Source of the DNA: Platycnemis pennipes | Taxonomy: Eukaryota > Arthropoda > Insecta > Odonata > Platycnemididae | DNA length: 64,000 bases | Direction: 5' to 3' | Assembly: GCA_933228895.1 (NCBI GenBank) | Contig: OW121855.1 | Span: 47,754,698-47,818,697 of the forward strand | Shown: in pieces, positions 11,040-22,884 of the stretch | Numbering within the stretch: the first letter of the stretch is position 1 | Layout of the letters: each line of letters begins with the position of its first letter | Notes under the pieces: model-generated | What the model saw: only the letters and a program-made list of their open reading frames with translations | The model's database searches: none | What the model was told of the DNA's origin: nothing | Made by a program: the position numbers and the translations under genes

Positions 11040-11930
11040 GTGTCGAGAAGAACAACATCATCATTCCCAAAAAGATGAGGCCAGAGAACTGTGGATATTT
11101 TAGGACCTTAAGCCTGAAAGTACTTGAATCAAAAGTCTTAACAAAGGACCATGTATAGAAATATAGAACGAAAAGCTAAGGAGTAGGTACATGAATGAAG
11201 ACCAATTTGGATTCAAATAAAGCAAATTGCAAGAGAAGTTTTCTGACCCTAAGGCTGCTCATAGAGAAGAGAATGGAGAAGAACAAACTGACACTAAGTA
11301 AGTTTGTGGATTTGAGAAGGATTTGACACCCAGAATTGAAATATGATGCTAAAGATTCAAAATTAAATTGGAGTGCTCTAAGACCTAATGACCTAAGTGT
11401 TATCCACAGTTAGTAAAAACCAATAAGTTGGGAAGCAAACAATATATAAAAAGCAAACAGCTGAGAGAAATCTGAACTAGCGTTTCAGAGCAATAAGAAA
11501 GAAAGGTGTGAGAAGTCTGTGCACTCTCTTCCCATACTATTCAATATCTAGTTCGAAAGAGCCATCAATGAAAACAATGAGTAGGCTTCAGGAGTGAATA
11601 TCCACGGGGTAAATATCAGCATTTGGCGATTCCCCGAAGATATAGCGTGACAGATACCTAAAGAGACTTAAAGAAGGCCCTGGTAAACATGGAAAACGTA
11701 ATGGCCAGATATCACCTGAAAATCAATAAAAATAAAACTAATTTAAAGGTAAGTAGGAATAAAGGAGAGACCAATACCAACGTTATAAGGAAAAAAAGGT
11801 TTGGAAGATGAAAGAGCATTGTTATTTCGGAAACCGAGTAAATAACGATGCACAAAGCAAGAAGGAAATATTGGAACAGCCCAAGTGAAGAGGAGACTGT
11901 ACCAAAAGAAACGTGGCTGGAAATCAATAG
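11040..11930 (+). pseudogene. Non-LTR retrotransposon reverse transcriptase pseudogene (LINE lineage 2)
   Basis: Translating across several frames recovers successive blocks of a LINE reverse transcriptase in the correct order. These are PKKMRPENCGYFRTLSL near 11,066 (finger region), YMNEDQFGFK then a stop near 11,190, LRLLIEKRMEKNKLTL with FVDL near 11,249-11,315, GVRSLC with LFNI and FERAINEN near 11,508-11,580 (family usually GVRQGC), and WRFPEDIA near 11,624-11,647 at the place of the catalytic F/YADD box. MENVMARYHLKINKNKTNLK follows near 11,689, and NDAQSKKEILEQPK near 11,844. The catalytic aspartates are lost (FPED for FADD), and stops and frameshifts separate the blocks, so it cannot be active. 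No endonuclease domain is seen upstream. It belongs to a different LINE type from the (GATGTA)n family elsewhere in the window; the exact clade is not resolved. Confidence 0.85.
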
Positions 11931-11934
11931 GCGT

Positions 11935-13335
11935 GGGAAGAAGCGCTTATTTTTGGGTGATTAACCCGCCTTCGTAGCGACTTGCCTGTTTCTATGGAAG
12001 AGGACGTGTAAGATTGCCAACTGGAGCATTTTGACTTGGAGACTCCGGGTTAAGCAATGTCTCTCCGAGCCTAGGGTATAGAACTAATTTCTCCAGAATA
12101 GTGTCCGACACAAACGACTAGCCGCTAACATTTCGCTTACGCAAATATTCCATCAGTAATAAACCATAAAATAAAAAATGTTGAGTTATATTAATAAATA
12201 TAATTTGTACGCCTACATATTGAGCTAAAAAGTTACATATGGGTCGAAGCATTTCCTTTATTTTTTGACTTAACACAGTCAGGCCGGTAACTTTTAATCA
12301 ATCATCTTCTTATTCTTTGACAATGGACAATTAACCCTTATGAATTAATTATATTATAATATTCATCCATAACTTACAAATGTCGTTTTGTGATATTTTA
12401 AAACATTTTTATGTCGTTGAAATGATATGATGTTCCGATCAGTCTCTTCGTATAAGAAAGCTAAAACTTTGCAACAACGGGAAAAGGACTACCTACCTAA
12501 TCTGTTTCTCCGGGTTGCAGACAAAAATCTATAGGCAGATGAGGTCTTACATTGGGTAATATTAGACAAGGAGCACATAAATTGAACCTTTTATGGATTT
12601 CCTCTCCATATTTGTGTCCCCCTTGAGCGTATTTTATTGTGTCAATGAATATATAATTATGAAAGTGCATGTGCATGAATATTTTAAAACCTCATTCACA
12701 CATGTGCATGTGAATGCATTTATTTATGCACATGTTAGTAAGTATATAAATGTACTTTAATATGGGAAAGGTGGAGTCGAAATAAACCGAGTACTTACTT
12801 AATTTTCCTTTTCCTTTCCGAAGACCCTTAGATCCGCAACGGATGCCCGGGTTGAATATGGTATGTGTCCATTTTTCGTGTCGGGTACGTATTTCGCAAG
12901 TCCTTAGCTGGCGAGATGAGTCTAGGGGGAGGCTTTGGAATCCTCCCGCGTGTGATTCCGCGAGCGTTTCGCATTCAGACACCCCGGGGTCAAAGTGAAG
13001 GAGCAGTTTATTTCTTTTCGACGCTGAAGCGTGGGATTTTTTCAACTCCGATAATGATGCCATGAATATTTCTGCATATAAACGGATTTATTACCTCCCC
13101 GCTTTATAAAGTCATCCGGAAATTTGATTCCGATGCATTTTTCCCCGTTGGAAGTACAGCAATTTTCTGTTGCTCTTGTTCCATATTTTTGGGATAAATC
13201 TATTATCCGTCAGATGAGTGATTTAATTTAAAAAAATAATTTCTGCTTGGGGAAGCAAATTTTGAGCATTAAAATTGCTATTTATTATAAGAGATGTTGC
13301 TGCACTACATATGGAGGGAAATGATTGAGGTGTCA
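11935..13335. other. AT-rich stretch with a short balanced patch, no gene recognised
   Basis: Mostly AT-rich. A CpG-containing patch at about 12,830-13,080 carries overlapping open frames on both strands (66 and 123 residues) with no recognisable family. A sequence near 12,845-12,860 faintly resembles a tRNA-SINE head but is not convincing. Confidence 0.5.
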
Positions 13336-13339
13336 TTGG

Positions 13340-13600
13340 GTGATTGGCTTGATGCATAGGCTAGAGTACTGACCTCTCACCCCCAGGGCCCAGGTTCGAA
13401 TATCGTCGGTAAATTAGAATTATCTGTGATTTTCAATGGAGTCCAGTACTCAGTCCGTCGCATAGGACGTTTAGCCGTGGTCTAATTGGCATCTTTTGTG
13501 AAGAGCAGGCAAATGCCGACTCCAGGTTTCTCTCTACCCTTTCTCCGATCCTGTCTTTGTGTGCCTTTCCTCCCGGTCTTAAGAGCGCCAGATTTGTAAT
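13340..13600 (+). mobile_element. tRNA-derived SINE, family 1
   Basis: The tRNA-like head runs through GGCTAGAGTACTGACCTC and the B box CCAGGTTCGAATATCG (about 13,388-13,407). It is followed by the family's body: CAGTACTCAGTCCGTCG, then ATAGGACGTTTAGCCGTGG (about 13,463-13,481), then GGCATCTTTTGTGAAGAGCA and a GGTTTCTCTCTACCC block. The same body order recurs at 32.1 kb (plus) and at 45.2 and 60.6 kb (minus). This is one of the best-preserved copies in the window. It has no coding capacity. Confidence 0.85.
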
Positions 13601-13831
13601 CACAGATGGGACATTATAAATTGTTTAATAATTTTTGCGGTGCACAATTTCATTTTACTTGGAGTTCACTCCACTTCCGAAATCTCCTTTTCGAAAGGGA
13701 GACACAAAATAACAATGTACCCTCAAGAGGAATTAATTTAAAATATTGTTTGAACCTGTTAATTTTATCTTGATTGGCTTATGAATTACATATTGAAATA
13801 ATTATTGTAACAAAGAGCTTACTATTTGAGT

Positions 13832-14016
13832 AGTCCATTTTTTTATAATGAAAAAATTTTAACTTTTGGCCGACGTTTCGGAAAATATATTTTTTCCTTC
13901 TTCCGGGCTTTAAGTTCGAACTTAACTTAAACTTAAAGCCCTGAAGTAGGAATAAATATATTTTCCGAAACGTCGTCGGCCAAAAGTTAAAATTTGTTCA
14001 CTATCAAAAAATGGAC
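13832..14016. mobile_element. Foldback (palindromic MITE-like) element
   Basis: About 88 bp from 13,833 (beginning GTCCATTTTTT) is repeated in inverted orientation up to 14,016 (ending ATGGAC). The inner parts of the arms carry AACTTTTGGCCGACGTTTCG on the left and its near-complement on the right, and the tip is a TTAAGTTCGAACTTAA-like loop. The arms differ by a handful of substitutions and small indels (the right arm has an extra GTC). No transposase is present. The right arm reads CCCTGAAGTAGG, a spacer, then CCGAAACGTCG, a motif order that recurs at three other loci in the window. Confidence 0.85.
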
Positions 14017-14019
14017 CAA

Positions 14020-14565
14020 AACTCCAGAAAAACCATCCATATATTAAAAAATGAGATCTGGAATTCAAGTGACCAGAAGTCGGTAAACCAATTTCCGTTT
14101 GCGTTAATCATCGAAACAAAACAAATTTTGAGTGCAACAGATTCTCATTCTATATTGTAAATTAATGATAAAACTTCTTTAACCGTTTAACAATAACCGT
14201 TCAGAGCTCTAAATATTTCCACAAGCTGCAATAAAGCCAACAAAAGGCTATTTAGTTCGATCTGAACAAATTATGTTCGTTGAAAATGTGGTAATATTTT
14301 TATTTGCATAGACCCTCAGATCTATACTGGGAAACCTTACGGTTTATTCTCAATTTTGTGCATTGCAAGATGAGGGATATATTATTCATGATTAAAATTT
14401 TACCATTCTTCATCAGCAATACATCTTATCTGCTCAAGGCATCAGTTTGGGGATTTTCTCAATTTCATTTTTAAGGTCACAACAGAGCCTGAAGGGCCTA
14501 AAGATATTGTTACGGCATTTCTTTGAACCACACTGCAAAAAATAATGCGCGTTACGTGTCCCTCG
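14020..14565. other. AT-rich stretch, nothing recognised
   Basis: AT-rich, stop-dense sequence with no open frame or repeat relationship that I could see. Confidence 0.55.
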
Positions 14566-14599
14566 TGCACTGGCTAATATGATAATCTCCAAATTGCTT

Positions 14600-15130
14600 C
14601 TGCTTGAAAAGTATTCCAGTTCCCGCGCGGGCCATCACTTCCCGCATAATCAGAGCATGACTCCGATCTGACTAACGGCCCGATCCGCTGGGTCTTATCC
14701 CACTTCTCAGCCCCTTCCCCAAATCTCAGGCCTCGCTATGCCCCCACTCCCACTCCTCGTTTCAAATCGAGGGATTTGTCACCATCGACGAAGGTTGGGG
14801 AAAATCAGCTCGTGCGCACCCATTTCCCCGAAACTTCTTTTCCGGAAATGTCAACTAAAAGTGGCAGGGCGCGCTATTGCTCGATCCCCCCCTCCCCCCT
14901 CTCTCTCTCTCTCCCTCTCGGTTTCCCATCGGTCGCTTGAGCGCTCACCGCAGACCTCCCGTTCTCCGAAATCCAAAAGGGAGGGAGGAGTGAGAGAGAG
15001 GGAGGAGAGAGAGTGATATATGTATACCCGCGCGACCGCGTAGCAGTGCCTCGTCTTTTTCTCCTTAAATGACTCAGAATTTCGGGATCCCTCCACGTCG
15101 TACCCCTTTTCTCTCCCACTCCCCTAGGGT
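14600..15130. repeat. GC-rich block with opposed CT and GA microsatellites
   Basis: A balanced to GC-rich block contains a C/T tract with (CT)n at 14,886-14,920 and a G/A tract with (GA)n at about 14,979-15,013. The two are approximate reverse complements, so the roughly 60-bp interval between them could form the loop of a hairpin. Frames through the block (81 and 92 residues) have low-complexity Ser/Leu/Arg/Glu content. Confidence 0.6.
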
Positions 15131-15134
15131 GCCC

Positions 15135-16180
15135 ATACCCTTTTTACCTAGAACTTGGGACATTCTGAAATTTTTAATTCTAAAACAATCCGGAAACTTC
15201 TGAAAAATAATGGAACAAATAAAAAATATGGCTCTTATATATGATGTGCTTTAAATACGGCTATTAATATCATTAATTTTAACAATATTTAAATGGAAAA
15301 AATATATCGCCATTTGTTATTTGCCTTATTTTCAATATTAATGACTATTATTAACTGTACTTATGCGGAAATTACACCTAAAAACGAGAAGTAATTAATT
15401 TATTAATTTTTTCCACAAGGATCGTTAGAAAAAGGCTCAACTCGGGACATTTTTATAAATATTGGAGTAGTCACAGGAAAAACTGAATGAATGGGAATCC
15501 TAGTTTACACTCCTATAATTCACGCTCCCTTCCAAGAACAGTAGAGGGATATCTTAGTCTTTCTCTCTCTTTATTTTCATAAGTATGTGTGAATATATAT
15601 TTAAGTATTTATGTATTTTCATATATTTATATAATAATGTTATCATATATTTGTATATTTTCCCATTATTTATTTATGTATGTATGTGCAAATATGTGAT
15701 TGCCTTATTTTTGAGCATGTAATTTCGTTATTTTCCATGTGAGCATCTATAGAAGACTGTATTTCTTGTTGATTGATATATTTTTCAACAATTTTTCAAA
15801 TCCTTTGAGGAAATCTTTGTGCAATTCCATTAGCATAGTATAACCTTTAATACCTTTTCACTGATATTTTTTATTAAAAATCCAACCATGGTTACAACGC
15901 CTGCTACTCATTATCAAGGATAAATAGCCCTCGATAATTTCGTGCAGACGGTGTTATTAAAAAATTATCAATTGAAAAAGTACTAAAATAGTTGTTAATA
16001 GTCTTGTTTCTCATCTTTACACATATTCATATATTTATATGTACCTACAGTGAGCGTTTTAAGGGAGTATGTTTTAAAGGACGTGACGGAGAGATGATAT
16101 GTTAGCTATGGAGTGATGAAAGAGAATAATAATAGGTTGTATAAAATGATGTATGGTAGTACTTATTCTCTCTTGCCTGT
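15135..16180. other. Very AT-rich stretch, nothing recognised
   Basis: Rich in TATTTA, TATGTAT and ATATAT words around 15,580-15,700. No coding or element signature was recognised. Confidence 0.6.
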
Positions 16181-16184
16181 AATG

Positions 16185-16250
16185 CACGCATTGAGACTGT
16201 TCACCCCCTGCCACACATCCTTACGATGAATTGTAGGGTATTATCTAGAG
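16185..16250 (+). mobile_element. LINE 3'-end remnant
   Basis: GTTCACCCCCTGCCACACAT (16,199-16,218), then CCTTACGATGA, then TTGTAGGGTATTAT match the order of the family's 3' terminus (CCCCTGCCACACACC, GGTGGCTTGCAGGGTATTA). The (GATGTA)n tail has decayed to CTAGAGGA. This is a 5'-truncated, dead copy. Confidence 0.7.
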
Positions 16251-16299
16251 GAACTATATGGAACTAATGATGAAATTCATGAGGAAGTAGGTAGATGCT

Positions 16300-16600
16300 T
16301 TCGTTAAGGTGACAAAGTAAAAATCTGCCCCGATTCTGGACAGGCGAACGACACCCTAAGGCCATATAGGATTGGATGCCAAGCTAGCAGAGTTAGGGAA
16401 TTTTCCGGGAGAGGAGTTAGGGTGTAAGTAAACTCGGTAACGGAAAGCCTTACTGTTAAGGAAAGGCGACAAATACTTACCACACATCAGTGAAGTGGGA
16501 ACCGGCATATCAATGAAAAATATTTTCTGCCACTGCCAGGATTTGAATATTGACCTTCGGAAAGGGAGTCCAATAACTATCCTCTACTCTTAATGAAATT
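16300..16600 (-). mobile_element. tRNA-derived SINE, family 1 (degraded)
   Basis: On the minus strand a B-box-like ATTCAAATCCTGGCAG (around 16,545) is followed by TTTTTCATTGATATGCCGG and a body ending in a CTCTCCCGGAAAATTCCC-like block and GGCATCCAATCC. The order resembles the copy at 32.1 kb (plus). The central TACTCCGTCC section is missing or heavily altered. Confidence 0.5.
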
Positions 16601-16889
16601 CATCGAGGATCCTGTTTCATTCGATTTTGTTGTACCCATATCTAATATCCATCAAAACCTGCTGTAACTTACAGATACTCGTAATACAGTAACTCGTAAT
16701 AATAACGATATATTTTTATGTATCAATGAATACAAGAGTACTGGTGAGTAAATAGGTAAGTATATGAAAGCTTTTTGGCAGGTTTATTGCTATATGGAGT
16801 TATTTATTGATATTTACGCTCCCGTAAATACGTAATTCCGTACTCCTATACTTTAAAACGGTACGCGAAAACGACATCTTATGGTGTGT

Positions 16890-17170
16890 ACTCGTACCAC
16901 CCTCTTTTCTTTCACCTCGCAGCCCTCCACTTCCAGCGATCTCTCACCCCGTCCTACACCCTTAACCCCCACCCCCCATTGCGTTCATTACACGCGTTAA
17001 CACCTCTCGCGCACCCCCGAATCCTCCCCCGTCGCTCGGCCTCCTCCTCCCGCTGCGAAATTATAGGTCTCGGGACCACACCCTCCACCCCGCTCCACCT
17101 CCCACCGGCCTTCCCCCGTAAAACCCGACCGCTCCCCGCACCCGCGCCTAAACTCCTTCTCCCAAAATAA
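16890..17170. repeat. Pyrimidine-rich (C/T) island
   Basis: The plus strand is C-rich (CCCCCACCCCCC-, CTCCTCCTCCCG-like words). It keeps a 94-residue plus frame and two minus frames open in parallel, which is composition rather than coding. Confidence 0.65.
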
Positions 17171-17345
17171 CACATCAATTTCCGAGGCTAAGTTCCCCAT
17201 CACTGGGGACAAATTACTTGTTTAGCAATCAAACGCCGGCAGGATTGCGAGCTAAAAATATGACCCCTCCCAGCCCGCCACTATCGTGATTATATTTATG
17301 CCAGGATTTAATGATTATGAGACGCATGCGCTCATGTATGCGGTA
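17170..17345. promoter_or_regulatory. Balanced segment, possible conserved noncoding element
   Basis: Following the pyrimidine island, a balanced segment carries GACGCATGCGCTC and several TTTAATGATTATG-type homeodomain cores. No open frame of interest is present. Function is inferred from composition and adjacency only. Confidence 0.25.
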
Positions 17346-17349
17346 AAAA

Positions 17350-18410
17350 TTCGTGTAGAACAGAAGCCAGAGGCTCTCTTTTTGGATATGACCATTGACC
17401 CCTGTTTGTCTGGTCCCCCCAATAAAGGGCCAAGGTTATTTATTGCAGACGGAGGTCAAAGCTAAGCAAGAATGTGGAAGAAAAAAGCAAGATTGTTGCG
17501 TCAAAAATTGCCAAAGCAAGTATGAGAGAAAATTAGTCCATTGCTAAAATAAAATAATGAATTAGTGGAAAAAACTATTCGTGGAAATATGTAAGGATAT
17601 TCTATAATAAAAATCTCTATAATAACATCTCTTTTAATTCTACAATAACAGCTCCTGTGTATTAGAATATTTCCTTCCCGTACGCTGCGGTTGTGTTCAT
17701 TAAATTTTAATTATTTTAGCGTTTAAGAAAAGTTGAACAATGAAATGGTTTTCTTGAGAAAATGTCAACATTATTTCTTGATTCTGAATCCAAATTCTCA
17801 TTGTATCGTAAAGAATATACTTTTTTACAATTTTATAAAAGAGGATGATTAGGTGCAAAATGCCATGAAGGGCATGTTATATTTTTGCTACATGTTTTCT
17901 TGAGCGCGTTAAGGCAGGCGGATATTTTTTTCTACTATGAATACGAGCGGTGTTCTTGTCTAGGGTATTATATGCACTACTTTCCTTTGGTGATATTCAT
18001 TCCAAGAATCTTTAGGAAGGAATTTTTATAATATTTGGTACTTAATTGTAACTTATTACTTGTTCTATTTTTTCTTAAATTTTGATGATAACAATTGTGG
18101 TGTATCCATTTAAAGACAAACATGATAATAAATAAATGTCCCTCCGAGGATTTCGATTTGACCTCACCTATGGAATCAATCACAGCTTGGTGATGATATT
18201 CAGGATGGGTCGTTGGGTAATATTTTCCGGAAGCCGAACCGACAAGCCCTCAAAAAGGGCGTTCGGCACGCTGACCATCAATACCATCAGCAGACGACAT
18301 GGAATCCTGTTTCCTCATTTTCAAAACTTCAACGATTGTATTATTTACCGCTAATCCCTTTGCAAAACCGACAGGTGTCCCGTACAATTCGTAAATATTT
18401 CAAGCTTGGC
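17350..18410. other. AT-rich stretch, nothing recognised
   Basis: Short open frames around 17,977-18,422 (68-72 residues) overlap one another on both strands and resemble nothing known to me. Confidence 0.55.
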
Positions 18411-18599
18411 TCGCTAGAGTAATTTTTCCCCCATGATCGTCACCACAGTGGAAATTGGTATTCGATGTTTAAGACGCCTTCTCCGAAAAAGGCTCGAGTT
18501 CGGGAAACAGTTTGGGAGGCGAATCTGACGATTACACGACCCGGGGGCATATGAAGTTTATCAACTTCGCCGGCAATTTCCTACGAAACCCTCCCATAC

Positions 18600-19110
18600 G
18601 CGCTCACACACACGAACACACGCACACATTCAGGGGGGAAAGGGGGGGGGGGGGTTCACATGCAAGGTGAGGGTGTGATAGCGTGTGCGTGAGTTGGATG
18701 GGGCGGGGGAGGAGGCTTAAACCCAGGAGCGAAAGAGAATACTCTCTCCCTCTCACCCACCCCTTCTCCACTCCCCCTCTTTCACGGCACTTCCCGGAAC
18801 CTCGAGAGTGTAGTCGAGTGTGTCCCGGGTAGGGGAATAGGGTGGAGGGTGGCAGGGGGACTATTCCTCCCATCTCTCCCGCGAACAAGCTCTCCCGTAC
18901 CACCCCGATGCTAACCTTCCTTCGCTCCTCTTCCCTTCACTTCCTCTACGGGATTGAATGTGCTGGGGAAGTTCTCCCGAGTGTATCTTAGATGAGCGCC
19001 TTCTCTCCAAGAGCCTATCTCCTCACTCCCTCTGTCCCCTCCTCCTATTCCTCCCCCCCACCCCAAACACGCACCACTACCACCCCCTGCCTTACTCCTC
19101 ACCGACTCAA
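18600..19110. repeat. GC-rich asymmetric island with 13-G run and CA/CAC microsatellite
   Basis: It begins with a CACACACACGAACACACGCA-type patch (about 18,603-18,629) and then a run of thirteen G at 18,642-18,654. Purine-rich segments (18,655-18,720 and 18,820-18,860) alternate with pyrimidine-rich ones (18,740-18,785 and 19,015-19,110). Open frames (99, 67 and 109 residues) track the composition. Confidence 0.65.
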
Positions 19111-19114
19111 CCAC

Positions 19115-20090
19115 CCGTCCGTGATCCCTTTGATGTAAGTGACAATACTACCAACGGCAAGAGCATGTCGTCGCGACTAGCTGATCAGGAGTATTGTTGT
19201 ACCCTTGATGTACTTGACTCTCTATATGAATACTCACAACTCTATACAAAAATTGTAGAGATTCAAATGGAGAATTATGTCATGTAACTTCAGAAATAGG
19301 ATACTTATGGCTCATGGCCAAATCTCAATGCAGTGAATAGCATGAAACTCCTCGTCAGTTGAGTACGTTCTCCATAAATAGGTCGCCCTTGTCATTGAAT
19401 TACATATGGCTTCCAAAGATAATAATCAATCGACATAAATGACTTTTCCTGCATATAAAGTAATGCAACTTTTATACTCATTCGTATGGTAAGTAATTAT
19501 CATTAAAAAGACAAATAAATATTTTGGCTGCTGGTGAATGTTAAGGGACATTGTGACAGTCCCACAATTACGCTGTGTTCATAATTATATTTTAATTCGG
19601 GAATAAGTTGATCCCACGTTATATGTGATCATATGCAATTGTTGCTTTTGATGTAATTTCGTCAGGCATGAGGATGGTCTGCTGGGGACATATTAAGTAT
19701 GAATCTTTAAATCACTTAGCTCTTCTTTTAAATAGTTCCAGAATCCACTTCATTTGAAGCGCCCCGCTTAGTCATTAAATTCACCGAGTTTTTTTTATCC
19801 TTTAACAGTTAAAATCAGCAGTAAGTAAGTGAAGTATTCAAGAGTTTAAGTAAATAAAAATAATAATTCTCTTCATAGAAGTTAAATTCACGGAGTTATC
19901 CTCAGAAAGACTCTCGAAGCACGTTATTTGTCGCTCGATCAGTATATTTTACGGTTTTCAGTGTTAATGAGGTCCACCAGTATTAGCGTTATCACGTATT
20001 CGTGACCCCTCACTATCCTTGGTTACTAAAGAAATGATCTAGGGTGTCCTCAGTGGCCAATGAAATAAAATACGAATGGATGACCGAAAT
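19115..20090. other. AT-rich stretch, nothing recognised
   Basis: No supported features. The end of a 109-residue plus frame (to 19,287) leaves the GC-rich island and continues into ordinary sequence, but shows no known domain. Confidence 0.5.
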
Positions 20091-20094
20091 TAGG

Positions 20095-20200
20095 ATGGTA
20101 GTCAGGAAGGTAAACTAACAGTCGGAAAGCCCAAAGTTCGCGGGGTTGAAGCCCGATTCGGGATTGGGTATTGTGTAGGTTTTGTAACCTTTTGCGTTGA
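20095..20200 (+). mobile_element. Possible tRNA-derived SINE, family 2
   Basis: GCGGGGTTGAAGCCCGATTC (20,140-20,159) resembles a B box and is followed by GGGATTGGGTATTGTGTAGG, echoing the GGGGTATGGATGTCCTTTAG of the family at 46.4 kb. Divergence is high and the A box is not clear. Confidence 0.35.
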
Positions 20201-20204
20201 ATAA

Positions 20205-21780
20205 ACAATTACCTAATAAAAACAATCTTGGTTCCATCTCCAAATCACAGCCGACGCCTTCATTGCTTTGACCTGTATTTTCCGATTGTTTACGATATTC
20301 AATCGGACTCCCCTCATCATATTCATATGTAGCCATATGATAAGTCGGGTGTATCATAACATATTTGCGTTATTGTCTCTTTAAACCAAATCCGTGAAAT
20401 GGAATATCTGGATATCAGCCATGAAAGGATATATTTTATAACAATTTCAGGGACTTTTTGGAAATATGAGTGTTATTTTTTGTTGATAAAATTAGAGCTG
20501 ATAGCAATTCACAGTTATATGAATTATTTTTCACTCCACTGGAGGACGAAGTTTATTTTACAAATATACTAATCCCCTCTGACCCATGACGCAAATTTTT
20601 TTTATCCTGAAAATGTAATTTTGAGGTCGCTGAATTAATACGCCAAATGTTGGAAATGATATTTTATACAGTCGAGCACACCGTGAATTCATGGTAATTT
20701 CAGCTGTTCTATGCCTATCGGGAATCAAAGATCAGCTTGATAATGAACTCGATCTAATGAAACCACGCTCTTTCATGTAGCTATTTTATGACACCCCAGT
20801 AGTGATTGAGATACCTTAGCTTCAGTATTCTACTTTGTGAGCTTTTCATCTGCTTATTCTTTTACATCCTTGAATTGTTAGCAAGGCTCGACGGATTAAT
20901 TTGTGCTTACGTCGTTTCGTTCCTGACAGCAGTAGCTACAAATAGTCGTAGCTATTAAAGTAAGAATTCATAGCATAAAACGGAAAATAAGGGATTTATT
21001 CTGATGTGAATAATATTTTCAAAATCAATGTGATTCTGAAGAAATGGCTACCTAAGCTACTTTTTCACGGGAATTCATGTGATTTTCGCTCTGTCACCGC
21101 AGAAAAATTGCATCGAAGATCTTATATCTGCTTTTATCGCATTCACAGAACTCGAAGGCCCTAATAGTAATCCAGCATTGTTTGCGAAATTTCGATCGCG
21201 CAATTTCTATAGTGCCACTTCAATACCGCATTATCTAACGTTTGACTTACCGTATGATCACAAAAGACCTTTTTTACGGTTTTCATTTTTTATAAAAAAA
21301 TCATAGTTTCCCGAATACCGTCCATTTAGAGCTATCCAATTACAAAAATCTGCTTATTGTCTTCGCTGAATCTCACGATCACTACTATAACTTTTAATTC
21401 CAGATTATAACTGACTCACCAGTTTCTACAGGCTATGACCTGTAAGTGACTGGTTACCCGTCATTTAATTCAATTGTGAAATTGTAAATTAATGTGGTTG
21501 TTTCAAATGGTGGCTGTTGTAACAGAAAACTTTTATTGTTTTGTTTGTACTGACAAATAATATGATTGGGTGCGCAAAAGTGTGACAAATCAATTCTCAG
21601 ATATTATCCAATATGTGACCAACAATTCATTAAGCATAAATCTATTTGTAACTGTAAATGAAACGGAAGATTATATTGCATCCGATGTATGTTATGGTGA
21701 TGCGACTGAAGTAATTAGAACGAAGAGAGAATCAATTGACGTGAATGGTATTCTCTCACTCCATGTGACATCCTCATAAA
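20205..21780. other. AT-rich stretch, nothing recognised
   Basis: AT-rich. Frames of 75 residues (21,079) and 69 residues (21,570) have normal-looking composition but no recognisable family and no neighbouring exon-like sequence. Confidence 0.5.
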
Positions 21781-21784
21781 ATTC

Positions 21785-22129
21785 ACAATCGGACCGTGTC
21801 CGTGGTTAATAGTATGTATCATTGATATACACAACTTCATACACATAACATTCTTGACTTCTTCTTGCTTCTTGACACTTTTTGAAGCTTCTTGACACTC
21901 GCCTTCACAGGGTGATGTGTGGGAGGAGAAAATCTGGTACGACAGAAGAAGGCAGTGTTTCCAAAGCACCGGAATTTTCCATGAACTTTATGAAACTTCC
22001 AATGAATATTATGTGAATAACAGAAGTAGTTCAACTCTCCATTTTCAGTTTTCCTCATTAATTGCTCCGTTTTTAATTTGTTTTAGTTTGCACATCCCTA
22101 ATCTCAAGACAATCGGACCGTGTCCGTGG
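21785..22129. repeat. Identical 21-bp direct repeats flanking a 303-bp interval
   Basis: A 21-bp word beginning ACAATCGGACC occurs at 21,785-21,805 and again, without a mismatch, at 22,109-22,129. The core CGGACCGTGTCCG is itself a near-perfect dyad. The 303 bp between them contain a CTTCTTGACACT word repeated twice near 21,868-21,900 but no recognised terminal inverted repeats. A long target-site duplication around a short insertion, or a duplicated binding site, would both fit. Confidence 0.8.
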
Positions 22130-22880
22130 ATAAGCGGTTGACTACATGTGTTATTATCGGGATTTGAGAAAATAGCAGAAGGAGAATAATCCTGCCAGCA
22201 ACCAATGTTAAAATAACTGCATACCCAGTATAATTGCTGAAAACTCTAAGAAAACAGTACACTTTCCCACATAAAATATATTTAAATGTAAACAAGTACT
22301 TGAATATAGCTTGTAAGCTGAAACATGGGTCATAACGATATATTTTATGTGGAAAATTGCTGCTTTTTTTTATTAGTATGTCTCGCTAACACTACGAAAA
22401 GCCTGATCTTATGAACTCTTTGTAAACTGCAAAGTCAATATCTATTTCAAATCAAGAGAACTGTGATAAAAGTGCAAAATTCACAATAGGTCTTGTAACG
22501 GGACTAGCATAGAAAAATGTTCTCCGGTAGGATAGGTGACGTAGGGAAGGTTAAGACGCTTTGGTAACCTTTCGATCTGGTTTTAAAATCGGTACTGAAG
22601 GAAAAACCAAGGGCCCTATTGGCATCGTCATTTCAACAATGCTAGGGTGGATCGGGTTACGGTGATGGCTGCTTCAGTCACTTCTCACCTTTGGGTGGTA
22701 GCACAAGGCATTGCATTATAATCCCGGGGGGACGAATAATTCAGAAGATACCAATTCTTACGGATTGCCACGTGGTGAGCTCTTCAGTTCTCTGTCAATG
22801 AGTTCAATTTATTTTGAAACTTTGGATTAACGATAGAACACGCAATGCAGCAACAATGGTAATTCCTTGGAATTTATAAC
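22130..22880. other. AT-rich stretch, nothing recognised
   Basis: No feature could be supported. A balanced patch near 22,600-22,760 has a tRNA-like ATAATCCCGGGG word but no matching head or body. Confidence 0.5.
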
Positions 22881-22884
22881 TGAG

